Of a DNA stretch of 64,000 bases, positions 17,203 through 25,613 are shown piece after piece. The notes beneath the pieces were generated by a model that saw only the letters and a program-made list of their open reading frames with translations, was not told the origin of the DNA and did not search any database. The stretch's first letter is position 1; every line of letters begins with the position of its first letter. Origin of the DNA: Cyclobacteriaceae bacterium (GTDB taxonomy: Bacteria; Bacteroidota; Bacteroidia; Cytophagales; Cyclobacteriaceae); contig JAHBTX010000005.1 in assembly GCA_019638395.1 (NCBI GenBank), forward strand, positions 372,001-436,000, in the 5' to 3' direction. The translations under genes and the position numbers were made by a program.

Positions 17203-17275
17203 GGTGACGTAGCTCAGTTGGTAGAGCAAAGGACTGAAAATCCTTGTGTCGGGGGTTCAATTCCCTCCGTCACCA
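17203..17275 (+). tRNA. tRNA-Phe (anticodon GAA)
   Basis: A complete cloverleaf: acceptor GGTGACG pairs with CGTCACC, the D-arm reads TAGCTCAGTTGGTAGAGCA, the anticodon arm is AAGGA-CTGAAAA-TCCTT with anticodon GAA, and the T-arm has GGGGG-TTCAATT-CCCTC (last pair imperfect). The discriminator is A (17275). CCA is not encoded, since the genome reads CAA after it, so it is added by the CCA enzyme. A good promoter lies upstream and a Rho-independent terminator begins 15 bases after it. Confidence 0.95.
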
Positions 17276-17290
17276 CAATAACCTTACATG

Positions 17291-17323
17291 GCCCTTTCAA
17301 TAAGAAAGGGCTTTTGTTTTTTT
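17291..17323 (+). terminator. Rho-independent terminator of tRNA-Phe
   Basis: Perfect 8-bp stem GCCCTTTC / GAAAGGGC (17291-17298 and 17304-17311) with a 5-base loop, followed by TTTTGTTTTTTT. It ends five bases before the ATG of the histidine kinase gene. Confidence 0.85.
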
Positions 17324-17328
17324 ACAGT

Positions 17329-18714
17329 ATGGAAACCTGGCTTAACTCTGCACTTGCCCGCACTGTAATTACCTACCTCACACAGGCCGTGTTAGGTCTA
17401 ATTCTGTTCATCATTTTTAAGCACTTCTTTAGAATCTACAACCACAAGTTTTTGAACACCTGGGCACTTAGTTGGTTCTGTTTTGCTGTATTCATGATTT
17501 CTACTGCTGTTATAACCAACATGGGAATCAATCAACCCAATGGCATTAACCGAATAGTGTTAACTATCATTTCTCTGGTAAGTAGTTATGCACAGGCTGC
17601 CCTGATTTTGGTGGGAAGCCTGGAACTAATTCGCTCCAAAGCCTTTTCGCGCAAGCATCTTATTTTAATAATTGGTGCAATTACCATTACATCGGTGGTG
17701 TTGGTATTGTTAAAACACGCTGATCCGGAAGGACGAATATTTCGGTATGTGGTGCGTGTGGGGGTTAAATATTTTGTAGTGAGTGTTGTGTTTTTTATAA
17801 CGGCCGGCATTACCATTAATCACAAACGCTTTGTAGGCGGAATCGGGCAACGAACCTTAACGCTGGGTTTTATATCATACGCGTTAATAAATCTATACTA
17901 TGCATTTATTGTTTTTTATAATGTGTGGATTGCTGAATTTAACTTTCCTCTCTTTTTTGGTTTGATTGAGCTATTAAGCATTTGCAAAATAGGACTGGGC
18001 ATGGTGATGTGGCTGTTGGAAGACGAACGACTTCAGCTAACAAAAGCCAACCGGCAATTGGATAGTTTTTTATACAGTGTTTCGCACGATTTGCGCGCAC
18101 CCATTGCTTCTATTCTGGGTTTAACTCACCTGGCTAAACTGGAAACAACCGATCCAAAAACCGGCCCTTACATTTCCATGATTGAACAACGTATTAAAAA
18201 ATTGGATGCTGTAATTGGCGATATCCTGCAACTGTCGCGCAGTTCTAAGGCCGAATTGAAAATAGAATTAGTGGACTTCAATAACCTGATGGCTGAACTA
18301 ATCTCGGATATTAAGTTTAATCAGGGTGCCGATAAAATTCAGTTGCACTATAGTTCAAACCCTGAACACGTTTTTAGGAGCGATGCTGCCCAGGTAAAAA
18401 TAATTTTGAACAACCTGGTTACAAATGCAATTAAGTATCATCGCCTTAACCAGGATGATCCTTTTATTAAGGTATCGTTTCAAAAAAACGAAGCTACCGT
18501 TGTAATTACAGTTAGCGATAATGGGGAAGGAATTGCCCCTGATAATCAGGATAAAATTTTTGAAATGTTTTACCGGGCTTCTTCCAGCTCAGATGGTACC
18601 GGGCTTGGTTTGTATATAGTAAAAGAGGCTGTAAACAAACTACATGGAAAGATTGAAGTAGAGTCGCGATTGCATGTTGGAAGCACCTTTACAGTTACGT
18701 TGCCCGTGCTATAG
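17329..18714 (+). CDS. sensor histidine kinase with membrane domain (461 aa)
   Basis: The N-terminal half (about 1-225) has seven likely membrane segments, a 7TM-type sensor. A HisKA domain follows: LDSFLYSVSHDLRAPIASIL, with the phospho-accepting His at residue 253, then the HATPase with NNLVTNAIKYH, VSDNGEGIAPDN (G1) and GTGLGLYIVKEAV (G2). The open frame extends upstream into the tRNA-Phe gene (to 17218), but those codons are tRNA and terminator, so I start at ATG 17329 (METWLNSALA). No response regulator gene is adjacent. The gene has no own promoter that I can see: it starts five bases after the tRNA terminator, so it may depend on read-through or on a promoter inside the stem region. 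Confidence 0.85.
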   Translation: METWLNSALARTVITYLTQAVLGLILFIIFKHFFRIYNHKFLNTWALSWFCFAVFMISTAVITNMGINQPNGINRIVLTIISLVSSYAQAALILVGSLELIRSKAFSRKHLILIIGAITITSVVLVLLKHADPEGRIFRYVVRVGVKYFVVSVVFFITAGITINHKRFVGGIGQRTLTLGFISYALINLYYAFIVFYNVWIAEFNFPLFFGLIELLSICKIGLGMVMWLLEDERLQLTKANRQLDSFLYSVSHDLRAPIASILGLTHLAKLETTDPKTGPYISMIEQRIKKLDAVIGDILQLSRSSKAELKIELVDFNNLMAELISDIKFNQGADKIQLHYSSNPEHVFRSDAAQVKIILNNLVTNAIKYHRLNQDDPFIKVSFQKNEATVVITVSDNGEGIAPDNQDKIFEMFYRASSSSDGTGLGLYIVKEAVNKLHGKIEVESRLHVGSTFTVTLPVL

Positions 18715-19927
18715 CCTGTGCCGCCACCCATGCGGTACTCCACGCAGCTTGAAAATTAAAGCCTCCGGTTTCGCCATCCACATTTATTACTTCACCGGCA
18801 AAGTACAAGTCGCGCACCTGTTTACTTTCCATTGTTGCAAGATTAATCTCACTCCAATCGACACCCCCGCAGGTTACAAACTCTTCCTTAAAGGTAGTTT
18901 TGCCTTTTATTGCAAAAGTGCAGGCGAATAATAATTCAATCAGCTTGTTTATTTCTTTGTGCGAAGCATCGGCCCAGATTTTTTCCGGAGCAATGCCGGC
19001 CATGTAGGTAATAAACTCCCACAGGCGTTTTGGTAAATCAAAAAGAGCATTGCTGATTATATTTTTTTTGCTGTGTTGTTTTTTTAATTGCATCAGCGTT
19101 TCGCGAATGGTTAACTCTGGTTGGCCCGTCCAGTTTACCAAAGCCGTAAACGTATAGTTAAGCTGGTGAAGTTCAACCGCGGCCCAGGCAGAAAGCTTAA
19201 TAACTGCCGGACCACTTAATCCCCAATGAGTAATTAAAACAGGGCCTCGTTGGCTAAACTTAGTGCCCGCTATTTTTACTTCGGCATCCGTAACGGCCAC
19301 CCCCATTAGCGATGCAAACGCGCGTGTAGAGTCGTTGAATGTAAACAACGATGGAAGTGGGTTTTTAATCGTATGATTTAGTTTTGCAAGCCAGTTATAA
19401 CTTTCGCGTTTATTATACCCTCCCGTTGCAATTAAAACTTTGCGCGCATTTAACGATTTGTTGTTCAGGCTCACTTCAAAGTGATTGGCAATTTTAACCA
19501 ATTGAGTAACCTCACAACCAGTTTTTATTTGAATACCATGCTTTTCTGCTTCGTGAAGAAAACAATCAATAATGGTTTGCGAGTTATTGCTTTGCGGAAA
19601 CATACGGCCGTCCGCTTCGGTTTTGAGGATTACGCCCCGCTGCTTAAACCACGAAACAGTATGGGCTGCATGAAACTGGTAAAATATTTTTTTGAGTTCC
19701 TTTTGTCCACGCGGATAACGCTTTGAAAGCGGTTTAGGTTCAAAACAATGGTGTGTTACATTGCAACGCCCACCACCCGATACTTTAACTTTAGAGAGTA
19801 GTTTTGTTGACTTTTCAAGAATAAGAATACGCAGCTTAGGGTTTAATTCAGCTGCATTTATGGCCCCAAAGAATCCGGCTGCCCCTCCACCAATCACAAT
19901 TAAATCATAATCTACGGAAGCACTCAT
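18695..19927 (-). CDS. HI0933/YhiN-family NAD(P)/FAD-dependent oxidoreductase (410 aa)
   Basis: FAD-binding Rossmann motif IVIGGGAAGFFGAINAAE at residues about 10-27, LEKSTKLLSKVKVSGGGRCN (the HI0933 family signature), then ALIATGGYNKR and, at the C-terminus, YFAGEVINVDGETGGFNFQ and AWSTAWVAAQAIA. The family has a conserved fold and FAD, but its substrate is not established. The gene is convergent with the histidine kinase, their 3' ends overlapping by 20 bases (18695-18714), so no room is left for a separate terminator. Confidence 0.9.
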   Translation of the reverse strand: MSASVDYDLIVIGGGAAGFFGAINAAELNPKLRILILEKSTKLLSKVKVSGGGRCNVTHHCFEPKPLSKRYPRGQKELKKIFYQFHAAHTVSWFKQRGVILKTEADGRMFPQSNNSQTIIDCFLHEAEKHGIQIKTGCEVTQLVKIANHFEVSLNNKSLNARKVLIATGGYNKRESYNWLAKLNHTIKNPLPSLFTFNDSTRAFASLMGVAVTDAEVKIAGTKFSQRGPVLITHWGLSGPAVIKLSAWAAVELHQLNYTFTALVNWTGQPELTIRETLMQLKKQHSKKNIISNALFDLPKRLWEFITYMAGIAPEKIWADASHKEINKLIELLFACTFAIKGKTTFKEEFVTCGGVDWSEINLATMESKQVRDLYFAGEVINVDGETGGFNFQAAWSTAWVAAQAIARAT

Positions 19928-20094
19928 GTGTTAATCTTGATTGTGCGTTAAATAATATGTCACTATTGATGAACATAAGTTTCCATATTGAACAAAACGG
20001 GCATGAAATCTTAATCCTAAAAATCTGTAGCACTTTAAAGAATATGAAGTGATTATTTCAGATATGATTTTATTGCATAATTCTGGTATAAAAT

Positions 20095-21324
20095 CTAAAC
20101 GTTGGTGTTCTGTAATTTGGCAGCCACGTAGCGGTTCACAAACCAGATCAACGCAATGGTAATTACGATGGAAAAAGCTACCACATAGCCCAGCGTATCG
20201 TAATGCAACAACTCGCCCGATGGTGCCTGCACTACAATCATTCCGGCAATGTAAGAAGCAATACCACCTGAAATTTGCTGGGTTGATGAGTTGAGACTCA
20301 TAAATGCACCGCGATCTGCTTGTTCGGGCACGGCCGATACCAACGCTTGCGATGATATCATGCGCGCAGATATACCCGCAAACATAATTATATTCAATAC
20401 CATCACCATCCAAATAGGTGTTGGCCCCAGGTTACAATAAAGTATTACAATAAAAATCATTAGCACACTGCCTGCTACAAACATGCGGTATTTACCCCAC
20501 GCATCGCTTAACCTGCCAATCAATGGCCCAAGAATCATAGAAGCAATGCCCGTAACCATATAAAGAGTTGGCAATTGCTTTAAGGTTAGCTTCAGGTTGT
20601 TCACGCCAAAGTCGGCCCCAAAGGGCATCATCATAAAACCACCTGTGGCCAGCAGGGTTGTGGCAGCAAAGGTTTTTAGATAGGTGGAGTTAGAAACGGT
20701 TTTGAACAAGTGTGTAAATGCATTCCGGTTAGTTTTTATTTTCAGATGCCCATCAATTGGTTTGAGAAATGCAAGAATGGCAATACCCACAACTACGCTA
20801 ACTAAAACAATCATGATAAAAGGCGAATGCCAACCCCACTTCTCGGCAAAGTATAAACCTACCGGTAAACCCAGCACCTGGCTGGAGGCAAATGCCATTT
20901 GCAGAAAGCCCATTACCCGGCCGCGCACTTCAAGGGCAAACAAATCGGTAACAATGGCAAACGTAATAGACCCGATTACGCCACCAAAAATTCCGGTAAA
21001 GATGCGGGCGGCCAACAGCAGGTGGTACGTTGGAGCAAGGCCGCAGAAAAGTGTACCGAGTATGAAGCCAGTATAAAAAAACAATAGGAGTTTTTTTCGA
21101 TCATACTTATCGGCAAAGCCAGCAGCTAACAATCCTGAAAGCCCTGCACTAACAGCATAGGCCGCCACCACTATACCAAATTGTGCAGGTGAAATATTGA
21201 GGGCGGGGCGGAGAATGGGCCCCAATGGGGAAAGCACCATAAAATCCAGAATGATGGAGAACTGAAGAATGGTAAGTATGGCAATTACAAAAACTTCGTA
21301 GCGTGAAAACTTTTTTGATTTCAT
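20095..21324 (-). CDS. MFS transporter, DHA1-like (409 aa)
   Basis: Twelve likely membrane segments and the MFS motif A between TM2 and TM3 (LLAAGFADKYDRKKLLLF), as in the DHA1 drug/proton antiporters (AraJ/YdhP type). LSPLGPILRPALNISPAQFG in TM1 and the loop after it, and GVIGSITFAIVTDLF, also fit. The substrate is unknown. It is separated from the HI0933 flavoprotein by 167 bases containing nothing recognisable, and from lysA by 91 bases. Frames overlapping it on the same strand (19931-20413, 21149-21352) are shadows. Confidence 0.85.
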   Translation of the reverse strand: MKSKKFSRYEVFVIAILTILQFSIILDFMVLSPLGPILRPALNISPAQFGIVVAAYAVSAGLSGLLAAGFADKYDRKKLLLFFYTGFILGTLFCGLAPTYHLLLAARIFTGIFGGVIGSITFAIVTDLFALEVRGRVMGFLQMAFASSQVLGLPVGLYFAEKWGWHSPFIMIVLVSVVVGIAILAFLKPIDGHLKIKTNRNAFTHLFKTVSNSTYLKTFAATTLLATGGFMMMPFGADFGVNNLKLTLKQLPTLYMVTGIASMILGPLIGRLSDAWGKYRMFVAGSVLMIFIVILYCNLGPTPIWMVMVLNIIMFAGISARMISSQALVSAVPEQADRGAFMSLNSSTQQISGGIASYIAGMIVVQAPSGELLHYDTLGYVVAFSIVITIALIWFVNRYVAAKLQNTNV

Positions 21325-21415
21325 GAAAGTAGGTTAAGATTAGGCAAAGCAATGGCAGTTGGCGCCACCCCTATGTCAACAGTGGGAAAGAAATGGGATT
21401 TTATTTTGTTAAATC

Positions 21416-22645
21416 TTAAAAAATATCAATCTGGCCTCGCAATAAATCTTCTAATGTATCGCGCCTGCGAATCAGTTTGGCTTCGCCATTCACTATCAAA
21501 ACTTCTGCCGGGCGTAAGCGCGAGTTGTAGTTCGAGGCCATTGAGTAACCATAGGCACCGGCATTTTTAAACACAAGTAAATCGCCTTCGCGCACTTCAT
21601 TCAGTTTGCGATCGGCACCCAATGTATCGGTTTCGCAAATGTTGCCTACCACCGTATATACCTTTTGTGTTCCCGATGGATTTGACACGTTTATGATTTC
21701 ATGGTAGGCATCGTACATCATGGGGCGAATCAGGTGGTTAAGCCCAGAATCTACACCCGCAAACGTAAGGGATGGTGTTGCCTTTACTACATTGGTTTTT
21801 ACAATCAGATAACCCGCTTCGCTTACCAGGTATTTTCCGGGTTCAATCCACAACTCCAGCTTGCGCCCATAACTTTGATAGAATTCTTTAAAGGCTTTAC
21901 TCAGCTTTAGACCCAGGTCATACACGTTAGTTACCAGGTCGCCAGGTTTGTAGGCTACTTTAAACCCGCCACCAAAATCAATAAACTTCAAAGCCGGAAA
22001 GTCGCGTGCAATACCAAATAATATCTCAGCCATTTTAAGGAATACATCCGTTTCGGTTATTTCCGATCCGGTATGAATGTGCAGCCCGCTAATAACAATT
22101 TGATATTTGGTTGCTAACTGCATTATTTCTGGCAATTGGTAAACCGAAATACCAAACTTAGAATTGCTGTGGCCGGTTGATATTTTATAATTACCACCCG
22201 CCATAATGTGGGGGTTAAGCCGCACACAACAGGGCGCCGTGTTGCCATACTTCTTACCAAACTTTTCAAGCACCGATAGGTTGTCTAAGTTAACAGTTAA
22301 CCCAAGTTCAACTCCTTGCATTATTTCATCAAAATCAACACAATTGGGAGTAAACATTATTTCAGCAGGCGTAAACCCGGCCCCCAAAGCCAGTTGTGCT
22401 TCCTGTATAGAAACCACATCTACACCGGCACCATTTTGCTTTACCAGCTTTAAAACCGAAACATTGGTAAGTGCTTTGGCTGCATATTTAATGCGCACAT
22501 CGGTATCGGAGAAAGCATTCTTTAAACTTTTAATCTGGCTGGCGATTTTACTTCCATCATACACATAAACCGGAGTGCCAAACTGCTGCGCAATTTCTGC
22601 CACATCAATTCCCTGAATGGTATAGGTGCCGTTTACTAATTCCAT
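21416..22645 (-). CDS. lysA: diaminopimelate decarboxylase (409 aa)
   Basis: LysA, a PLP enzyme of the alanine-racemase fold that makes L-lysine from meso-diaminopimelate. Visible features are the PLP lysine in IKYAAKALTNVSVLKLV, SGLHIHTGSEI, FIDFGGGFKVAY, LWIEPGKYLVSEAGYL and GNICETDTLGADR (dimer active-site Cys), then AGAYGYSMASNYN. The open frame extends to 22780, but I start at ATG 22645 (MELVNGTYTIQGIDV), which gives the usual length and lies 14 bases after a TATATTTG promoter element. It is divergent from the alpha/beta hydrolase gene. Together with asd (52578-53573) it belongs to the aspartate/lysine pathway. Confidence 0.95.
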   Translation of the reverse strand: MELVNGTYTIQGIDVAEIAQQFGTPVYVYDGSKIASQIKSLKNAFSDTDVRIKYAAKALTNVSVLKLVKQNGAGVDVVSIQEAQLALGAGFTPAEIMFTPNCVDFDEIMQGVELGLTVNLDNLSVLEKFGKKYGNTAPCCVRLNPHIMAGGNYKISTGHSNSKFGISVYQLPEIMQLATKYQIVISGLHIHTGSEITETDVFLKMAEILFGIARDFPALKFIDFGGGFKVAYKPGDLVTNVYDLGLKLSKAFKEFYQSYGRKLELWIEPGKYLVSEAGYLIVKTNVVKATPSLTFAGVDSGLNHLIRPMMYDAYHEIINVSNPSGTQKVYTVVGNICETDTLGADRKLNEVREGDLLVFKNAGAYGYSMASNYNSRLRPAEVLIVNGEAKLIRRRDTLEDLLRGQIDIF

Positions 22646-22659
22646 AAAAAAATAAAAGG

Positions 22660-22667
22660 CAAATATA
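22660..22667 (-). promoter_or_regulatory. -7 promoter element TATATTTG of lysA
   Basis: TATATTTG on the minus strand fits TAnnTTTG and ends 14 bases before the lysA ATG. The -33 box is not clear. It lies in the 81-base divergent spacer shared with the hydrolase gene. Confidence 0.45.
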
Positions 22668-22726
22668 CTGGCATTGATGCGCTGCCATCTTTCAGAACCA
22701 GTTTTTTTATTTCGATCTTCGCGGGC

Positions 22727-23491
22727 ATGAAGTTGCATTATCGTAAGTCGGGTGCAGGCAGGCCTTTGATTATCCTGCACGGGTTACTGGGCTCGTCCGA
22801 CAATTGGTTTTCGCTGGCAAAAGTTTTTGCTGAGTCGTTTGAAGTTTACCTGGTTGATCAACGTAACCACGGGCAATCGCCACACAGTGCCGAGTTCAAC
22901 TACCCGGTTATGGTGGAGGATTTGCACGCATTTATTCAAGAGCATAACCTGCATCAGCCAGTTGTTATCGGGCATTCTATGGGGGGCAAAACGGCTATGA
23001 ATTTTGCAGTAAAGTACCCCAATCTGCTCAGTCAGTTAATTGTAGTTGATATTGTGCCCAAGGTTTACCCTGTACATCACGATCATATTCTGGATGGCTT
23101 GCATGCCATTGATCTTGCTTCGCTTACCTCGCGCACCGAAGCCGATACAATTTTAAGTAGGCACGTTGCTGAACGAGATGTACGGCAATTTCTTTTGAAA
23201 AACCTGTTTCGCACAAGCGAAAGTGCATTTGCCTGGCGTGTAAACCTGGCAGCAATTGATGCCCACATTGAAGAAATTGGCGAAGGCATGCACTACGCGG
23301 GTACGTATGCTGGGGCCACCCTTTTTATAATGGGGGCCCGATCGAACTATTATGCCGAAGGTGATGAGCCTGTAATTAAAAAGATTTTTCCCCAGGCCGA
23401 AATTGTTGCCCTTGAAACAGGGCATTGGGTACAAGCCGAAAAACCGGTTGAGTTTTCCAATACGGTGCTGCAGTTTTTAAAGCGTGCCTGA
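22727..23491 (+). CDS. alpha/beta hydrolase, YbfF-like esterase (254 aa)
   Basis: An alpha/beta-hydrolase fold: oxyanion strand LIILHGLLGSSDNWFSLA, DQRNHGQSPHS, nucleophile elbow VVIGHSMGGKTAMNF (Ser in GHSMGG, about residue 86) and the catalytic His in VALETGHWVQAEKP; an acidic residue of the triad lies between them. The sequence matches the YbfF-type acyl esterase group, which hydrolyses short acyl esters or thioesters. It is the first gene of a pair: the stop overlaps the ATG of the RsmI-like gene by one base (TGATG), so both are translated from one mRNA. Confidence 0.85.
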   Translation: MKLHYRKSGAGRPLIILHGLLGSSDNWFSLAKVFAESFEVYLVDQRNHGQSPHSAEFNYPVMVEDLHAFIQEHNLHQPVVIGHSMGGKTAMNFAVKYPNLLSQLIVVDIVPKVYPVHHDHILDGLHAIDLASLTSRTEADTILSRHVAERDVRQFLLKNLFRTSESAFAWRVNLAAIDAHIEEIGEGMHYAGTYAGATLFIMGARSNYYAEGDEPVIKKIFPQAEIVALETGHWVQAEKPVEFSNTVLQFLKRA

Positions 23492-24195
23492 TGGCTGGCA
23501 AATTATACCTTATACCTACTGTTATTGCAGACGATACCCAGCATTTGGTTATTCCTCCGCAGGTAAAAAATATACTTCCGGGAGTTAAGCATTTTCTGGC
23601 TGAAGATGTACGCACTGCCAGGCGGTTTCTGGGTAGCCTTAAATTGCATCCATCTATTGAAGAATTAACCATTCAGGTTTTGAATAAGGAAACATCCGTA
23701 AGCGATCTTCCGGATTTAATGAAACCGCTTACTACGGGATTTGACTTAGGGATTGTTTCTGAGTCGGGGTGTCCGGGGGTTGCCGATCCGGGGGCATTGG
23801 CAGTGGCGTATGCGCATGCGCATAATTTTCAGGTAGTACCATTGGTTGGGCCGTCTTCCATTTTGCTCGCATTAATGGCCTCAGGTTTAAACGGACAACA
23901 GTTTGCGTTTAATGGATATTTGCCGGTGGATGCCAAGGAGGCCTCGAAGAGAATTCAGGAATTAGAAAGAGAATCGAAGGTCAAGAATCAAACGCAGATT
24001 TTTATTGAAACCCCGTATCGCAACAATGCTGTGTTTAACCACCTGTTAAAGAATCTGCATCCCACTACAAGGCTAACAATTGCACTTGATGTTACCGGTA
24101 AGAACGAAACTGTTGCCACCAAAACGGTTACTGCATGGAAAATATATCCTATTGAGTGGCCAAAGGCCCCGGCTGTGTTTTTGTTTCTGGCTTAA
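23491..24195 (+). CDS. SAM-dependent methylase of the RsmI/tetrapyrrole family (234 aa)
   Basis: Tetrapyrrole-methylase fold with RsmI-like motifs: KHFLAEDVRTARRFLGSL, DLGIVSESGCPGVADPG (SAM loop), VVPLVGPSSILLALMASGL and IFIETPYRNNAVFNHLL. RsmI methylates the ribose of C1402 in 16S rRNA. This protein is shorter (234 residues) than RsmI (about 285), lacks its C-terminal domain and has a diverged N-terminus (GKLYLIPTVIADDTQH), as does a Bacteroidota paralogue that often accompanies true RsmI. Its actual target is unknown. It is coupled to the hydrolase upstream and is 79 bases before metK, which makes its cofactor. Confidence 0.85.
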   Translation: MAGKLYLIPTVIADDTQHLVIPPQVKNILPGVKHFLAEDVRTARRFLGSLKLHPSIEELTIQVLNKETSVSDLPDLMKPLTTGFDLGIVSESGCPGVADPGALAVAYAHAHNFQVVPLVGPSSILLALMASGLNGQQFAFNGYLPVDAKEASKRIQELERESKVKNQTQIFIETPYRNNAVFNHLLKNLHPTTRLTIALDVTGKNETVATKTVTAWKIYPIEWPKAPAVFLFLA

Positions 24196-24238
24196 GCCGA
24201 TAATTGTAAAGTAAGCATGGTGATATAACACTACTTAT

Positions 24239-24246
24239 TATCTTTG
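24239..24246 (+). promoter_or_regulatory. -7 promoter element TATCTTTG of metK
   Basis: An exact TAnnTTTG match 28 bases before the metK ATG, with only a weak -33 box. The whole 79-base spacer is too short, and too unstructured, for a SAM riboswitch. Confidence 0.5.
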
Positions 24247-24274
24247 CCACCTTAAAATCGTAATCAAACAAACT

Positions 24275-25528
24275 ATGCCTTACCTGTTTACATCCGAGTC
24301 GGTTTCTGAGGGCCACCCTGATAAAGTTGCTGACCAAATTTCCGATGCCTTAATCGATTATTTCTTAGCGTACGACCCCAATTCAAAAGTTGCCTGCGAA
24401 ACATTGGTAACAACTGGCCAAGTAGTACTGGCTGGTGAAGTAAAGTCTGAAGCGTATTTAGATGTGCAAGACATTGCCCGCGAGGTAATCAAGAAAATAG
24501 GTTATACCAAAAGTGAGTATATGTTCGAAGCAAATAGCTGCGGTATCTTATCAGCTATTCACGAACAATCGGCCGATATTAATCAGGGCGTTGAGCGCAA
24601 GAAAAAAGAAGACCAGGGTGCGGGCGATCAGGGCATGATGTTTGGCTATGCCACCAACGAAACCGATAACCTGATGCCATTGCCATTGGAGTTAGCCCAT
24701 TTGCTGTTGCGTGAGTTAGCTGTTATCCGCAGAGAAGGTAAGGTAATGACTTATCTGCGCCCCGATGCCAAATCGCAGGTTACGATTGAGTATAGCGATG
24801 ATAATAAGCCACAACGGATTGATGCGATCGTAATCTCTACCCAGCACGATGATTTTGCAAAAGATGCTGTTATGCTGAAGCAGATTAAGGATGATGTAAT
24901 CAATATTCTGGTTCCGCGCATTTTGAAAAAACTACCCAAGCGTGTTCAAAAGTTATTTGGCACCGATATTAAATACCATGTTAACCCAACCGGCAAGTTT
25001 GTAATTGGTGGGCCGCATGGCGATACGGGCTTAACCGGAAGAAAAATTATTGTCGATACCTACGGTGGTAAAGGTGCGCACGGTGGTGGAGCGTTCTCAG
25101 GAAAAGATCCAAGTAAAGTAGATCGTTCGGCTGCTTATGCTACCCGCCACATTGCCAAAAACATGGTGGCTGCCGGTTTGTGCGATGAGGTATTGGTGCA
25201 GGTTGCTTACGCGATTGGTGTTGCCAAACCGGTTGGTTTATATGTTAACACGTACGGAAGCGCCAAGGTGAATTTAACCGATGGCGAAATCGCTAAGAAG
25301 ATCGAAAAGATCTTTGACATGCGCCCATACTTCATCGAAGAACGTTTTAAACTCCGCACCCCAATCTATTCTGAAACTGCCGCTTATGGCCACATGGGCC
25401 GCGAGCCTAAAGTAGTAGAAAAGGTTTTCAACAAAGGGAAGAAAAGCGAGAAGAAGGTAAAAGTAGAGTTGTTTCCGTGGGAGAAATTGGATTATGTAGA
25501 AGAAATTAGAAAGGCTTTTAAGTTATAA
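24275..25528 (+). CDS. metK: S-adenosylmethionine synthetase (417 aa)
   Basis: MetK makes SAM from methionine and ATP. The family signatures are complete: [20 protein letters not shown] at the start (His and Asp for ATP/Mg), [15 protein letters not shown] (the hexapeptide-like loop), [20 protein letters not shown] and [20 protein letters not shown], and the C-terminal [10 protein letters not shown]. The length, 417, is about 30 above the E. coli enzyme; the extra residues lie at the C-terminus ([20 protein letters not shown]), typical of Bacteroidota. The gene is monocistronic, with its own promoter and a terminator after it. Confidence 0.97.
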   Translation: MPYLFTSESVSEGHPDKVADQISDALIDYFLAYDPNSKVACETLVTTGQVVLAGEVKSEAYLDVQDIAREVIKKIGYTKSEYMFEANSCGILSAIHEQSADINQGVERKKKEDQGAGDQGMMFGYATNETDNLMPLPLELAHLLLRELAVIRREGKVMTYLRPDAKSQVTIEYSDDNKPQRIDAIVISTQHDDFAKDAVMLKQIKDDVINILVPRILKKLPKRVQKLFGTDIKYHVNPTGKFVIGGPHGDTGLTGRKIIVDTYGGKGAHGGGAFSGKDPSKVDRSAAYATRHIAKNMVAAGLCDEVLVQVAYAIGVAKPVGLYVNTYGSAKVNLTDGEIAKKIEKIFDMRPYFIEERFKLRTPIYSETAAYGHMGREPKVVEKVFNKGKKSEKKVKVELFPWEKLDYVEEIRKAFKL

Positions 25529-25550
25529 TTAAACTTATACACAATTTTGA

Positions 25551-25573
25551 AAGGGGCTGTCAAGCTCCTTTTT
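25551..25573 (+). terminator. Rho-independent terminator of metK
   Basis: AAGGGGCT / AGCTCCTT stem (one G-U pair) with a 4-base GTCA loop followed by a T-run (TTTTTCATTT). It lies between the convergent metK and the 1564-residue gene. Confidence 0.75.
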
Positions 25574-25613
25574 CATTTATAGTTCCTGAATACTTCTCGC
25601 AAAAATTCGCACA

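Noticed and set aside
17218-17328. N-terminal extension of the histidine kinase frame
   Set aside because: These codons are the tRNA-Phe gene and its terminator; the ATG at 17329 is the real start.
19931-20413. 160-residue frame overlapping the MFS gene
   Set aside because: It overlaps the well-supported MFS gene in another frame on the same strand and has no domain.
22646-22780. N-terminal extension of LysA
   Set aside because: It crosses the lysA promoter element and the start of the divergent hydrolase gene; family length fits ATG 22645.
24196-24274. Possible SAM riboswitch upstream of metK
   Set aside because: The spacer is only 79 bases and shows no stem pattern of SAM-I, SAM-II or related classes; only a promoter element is seen.
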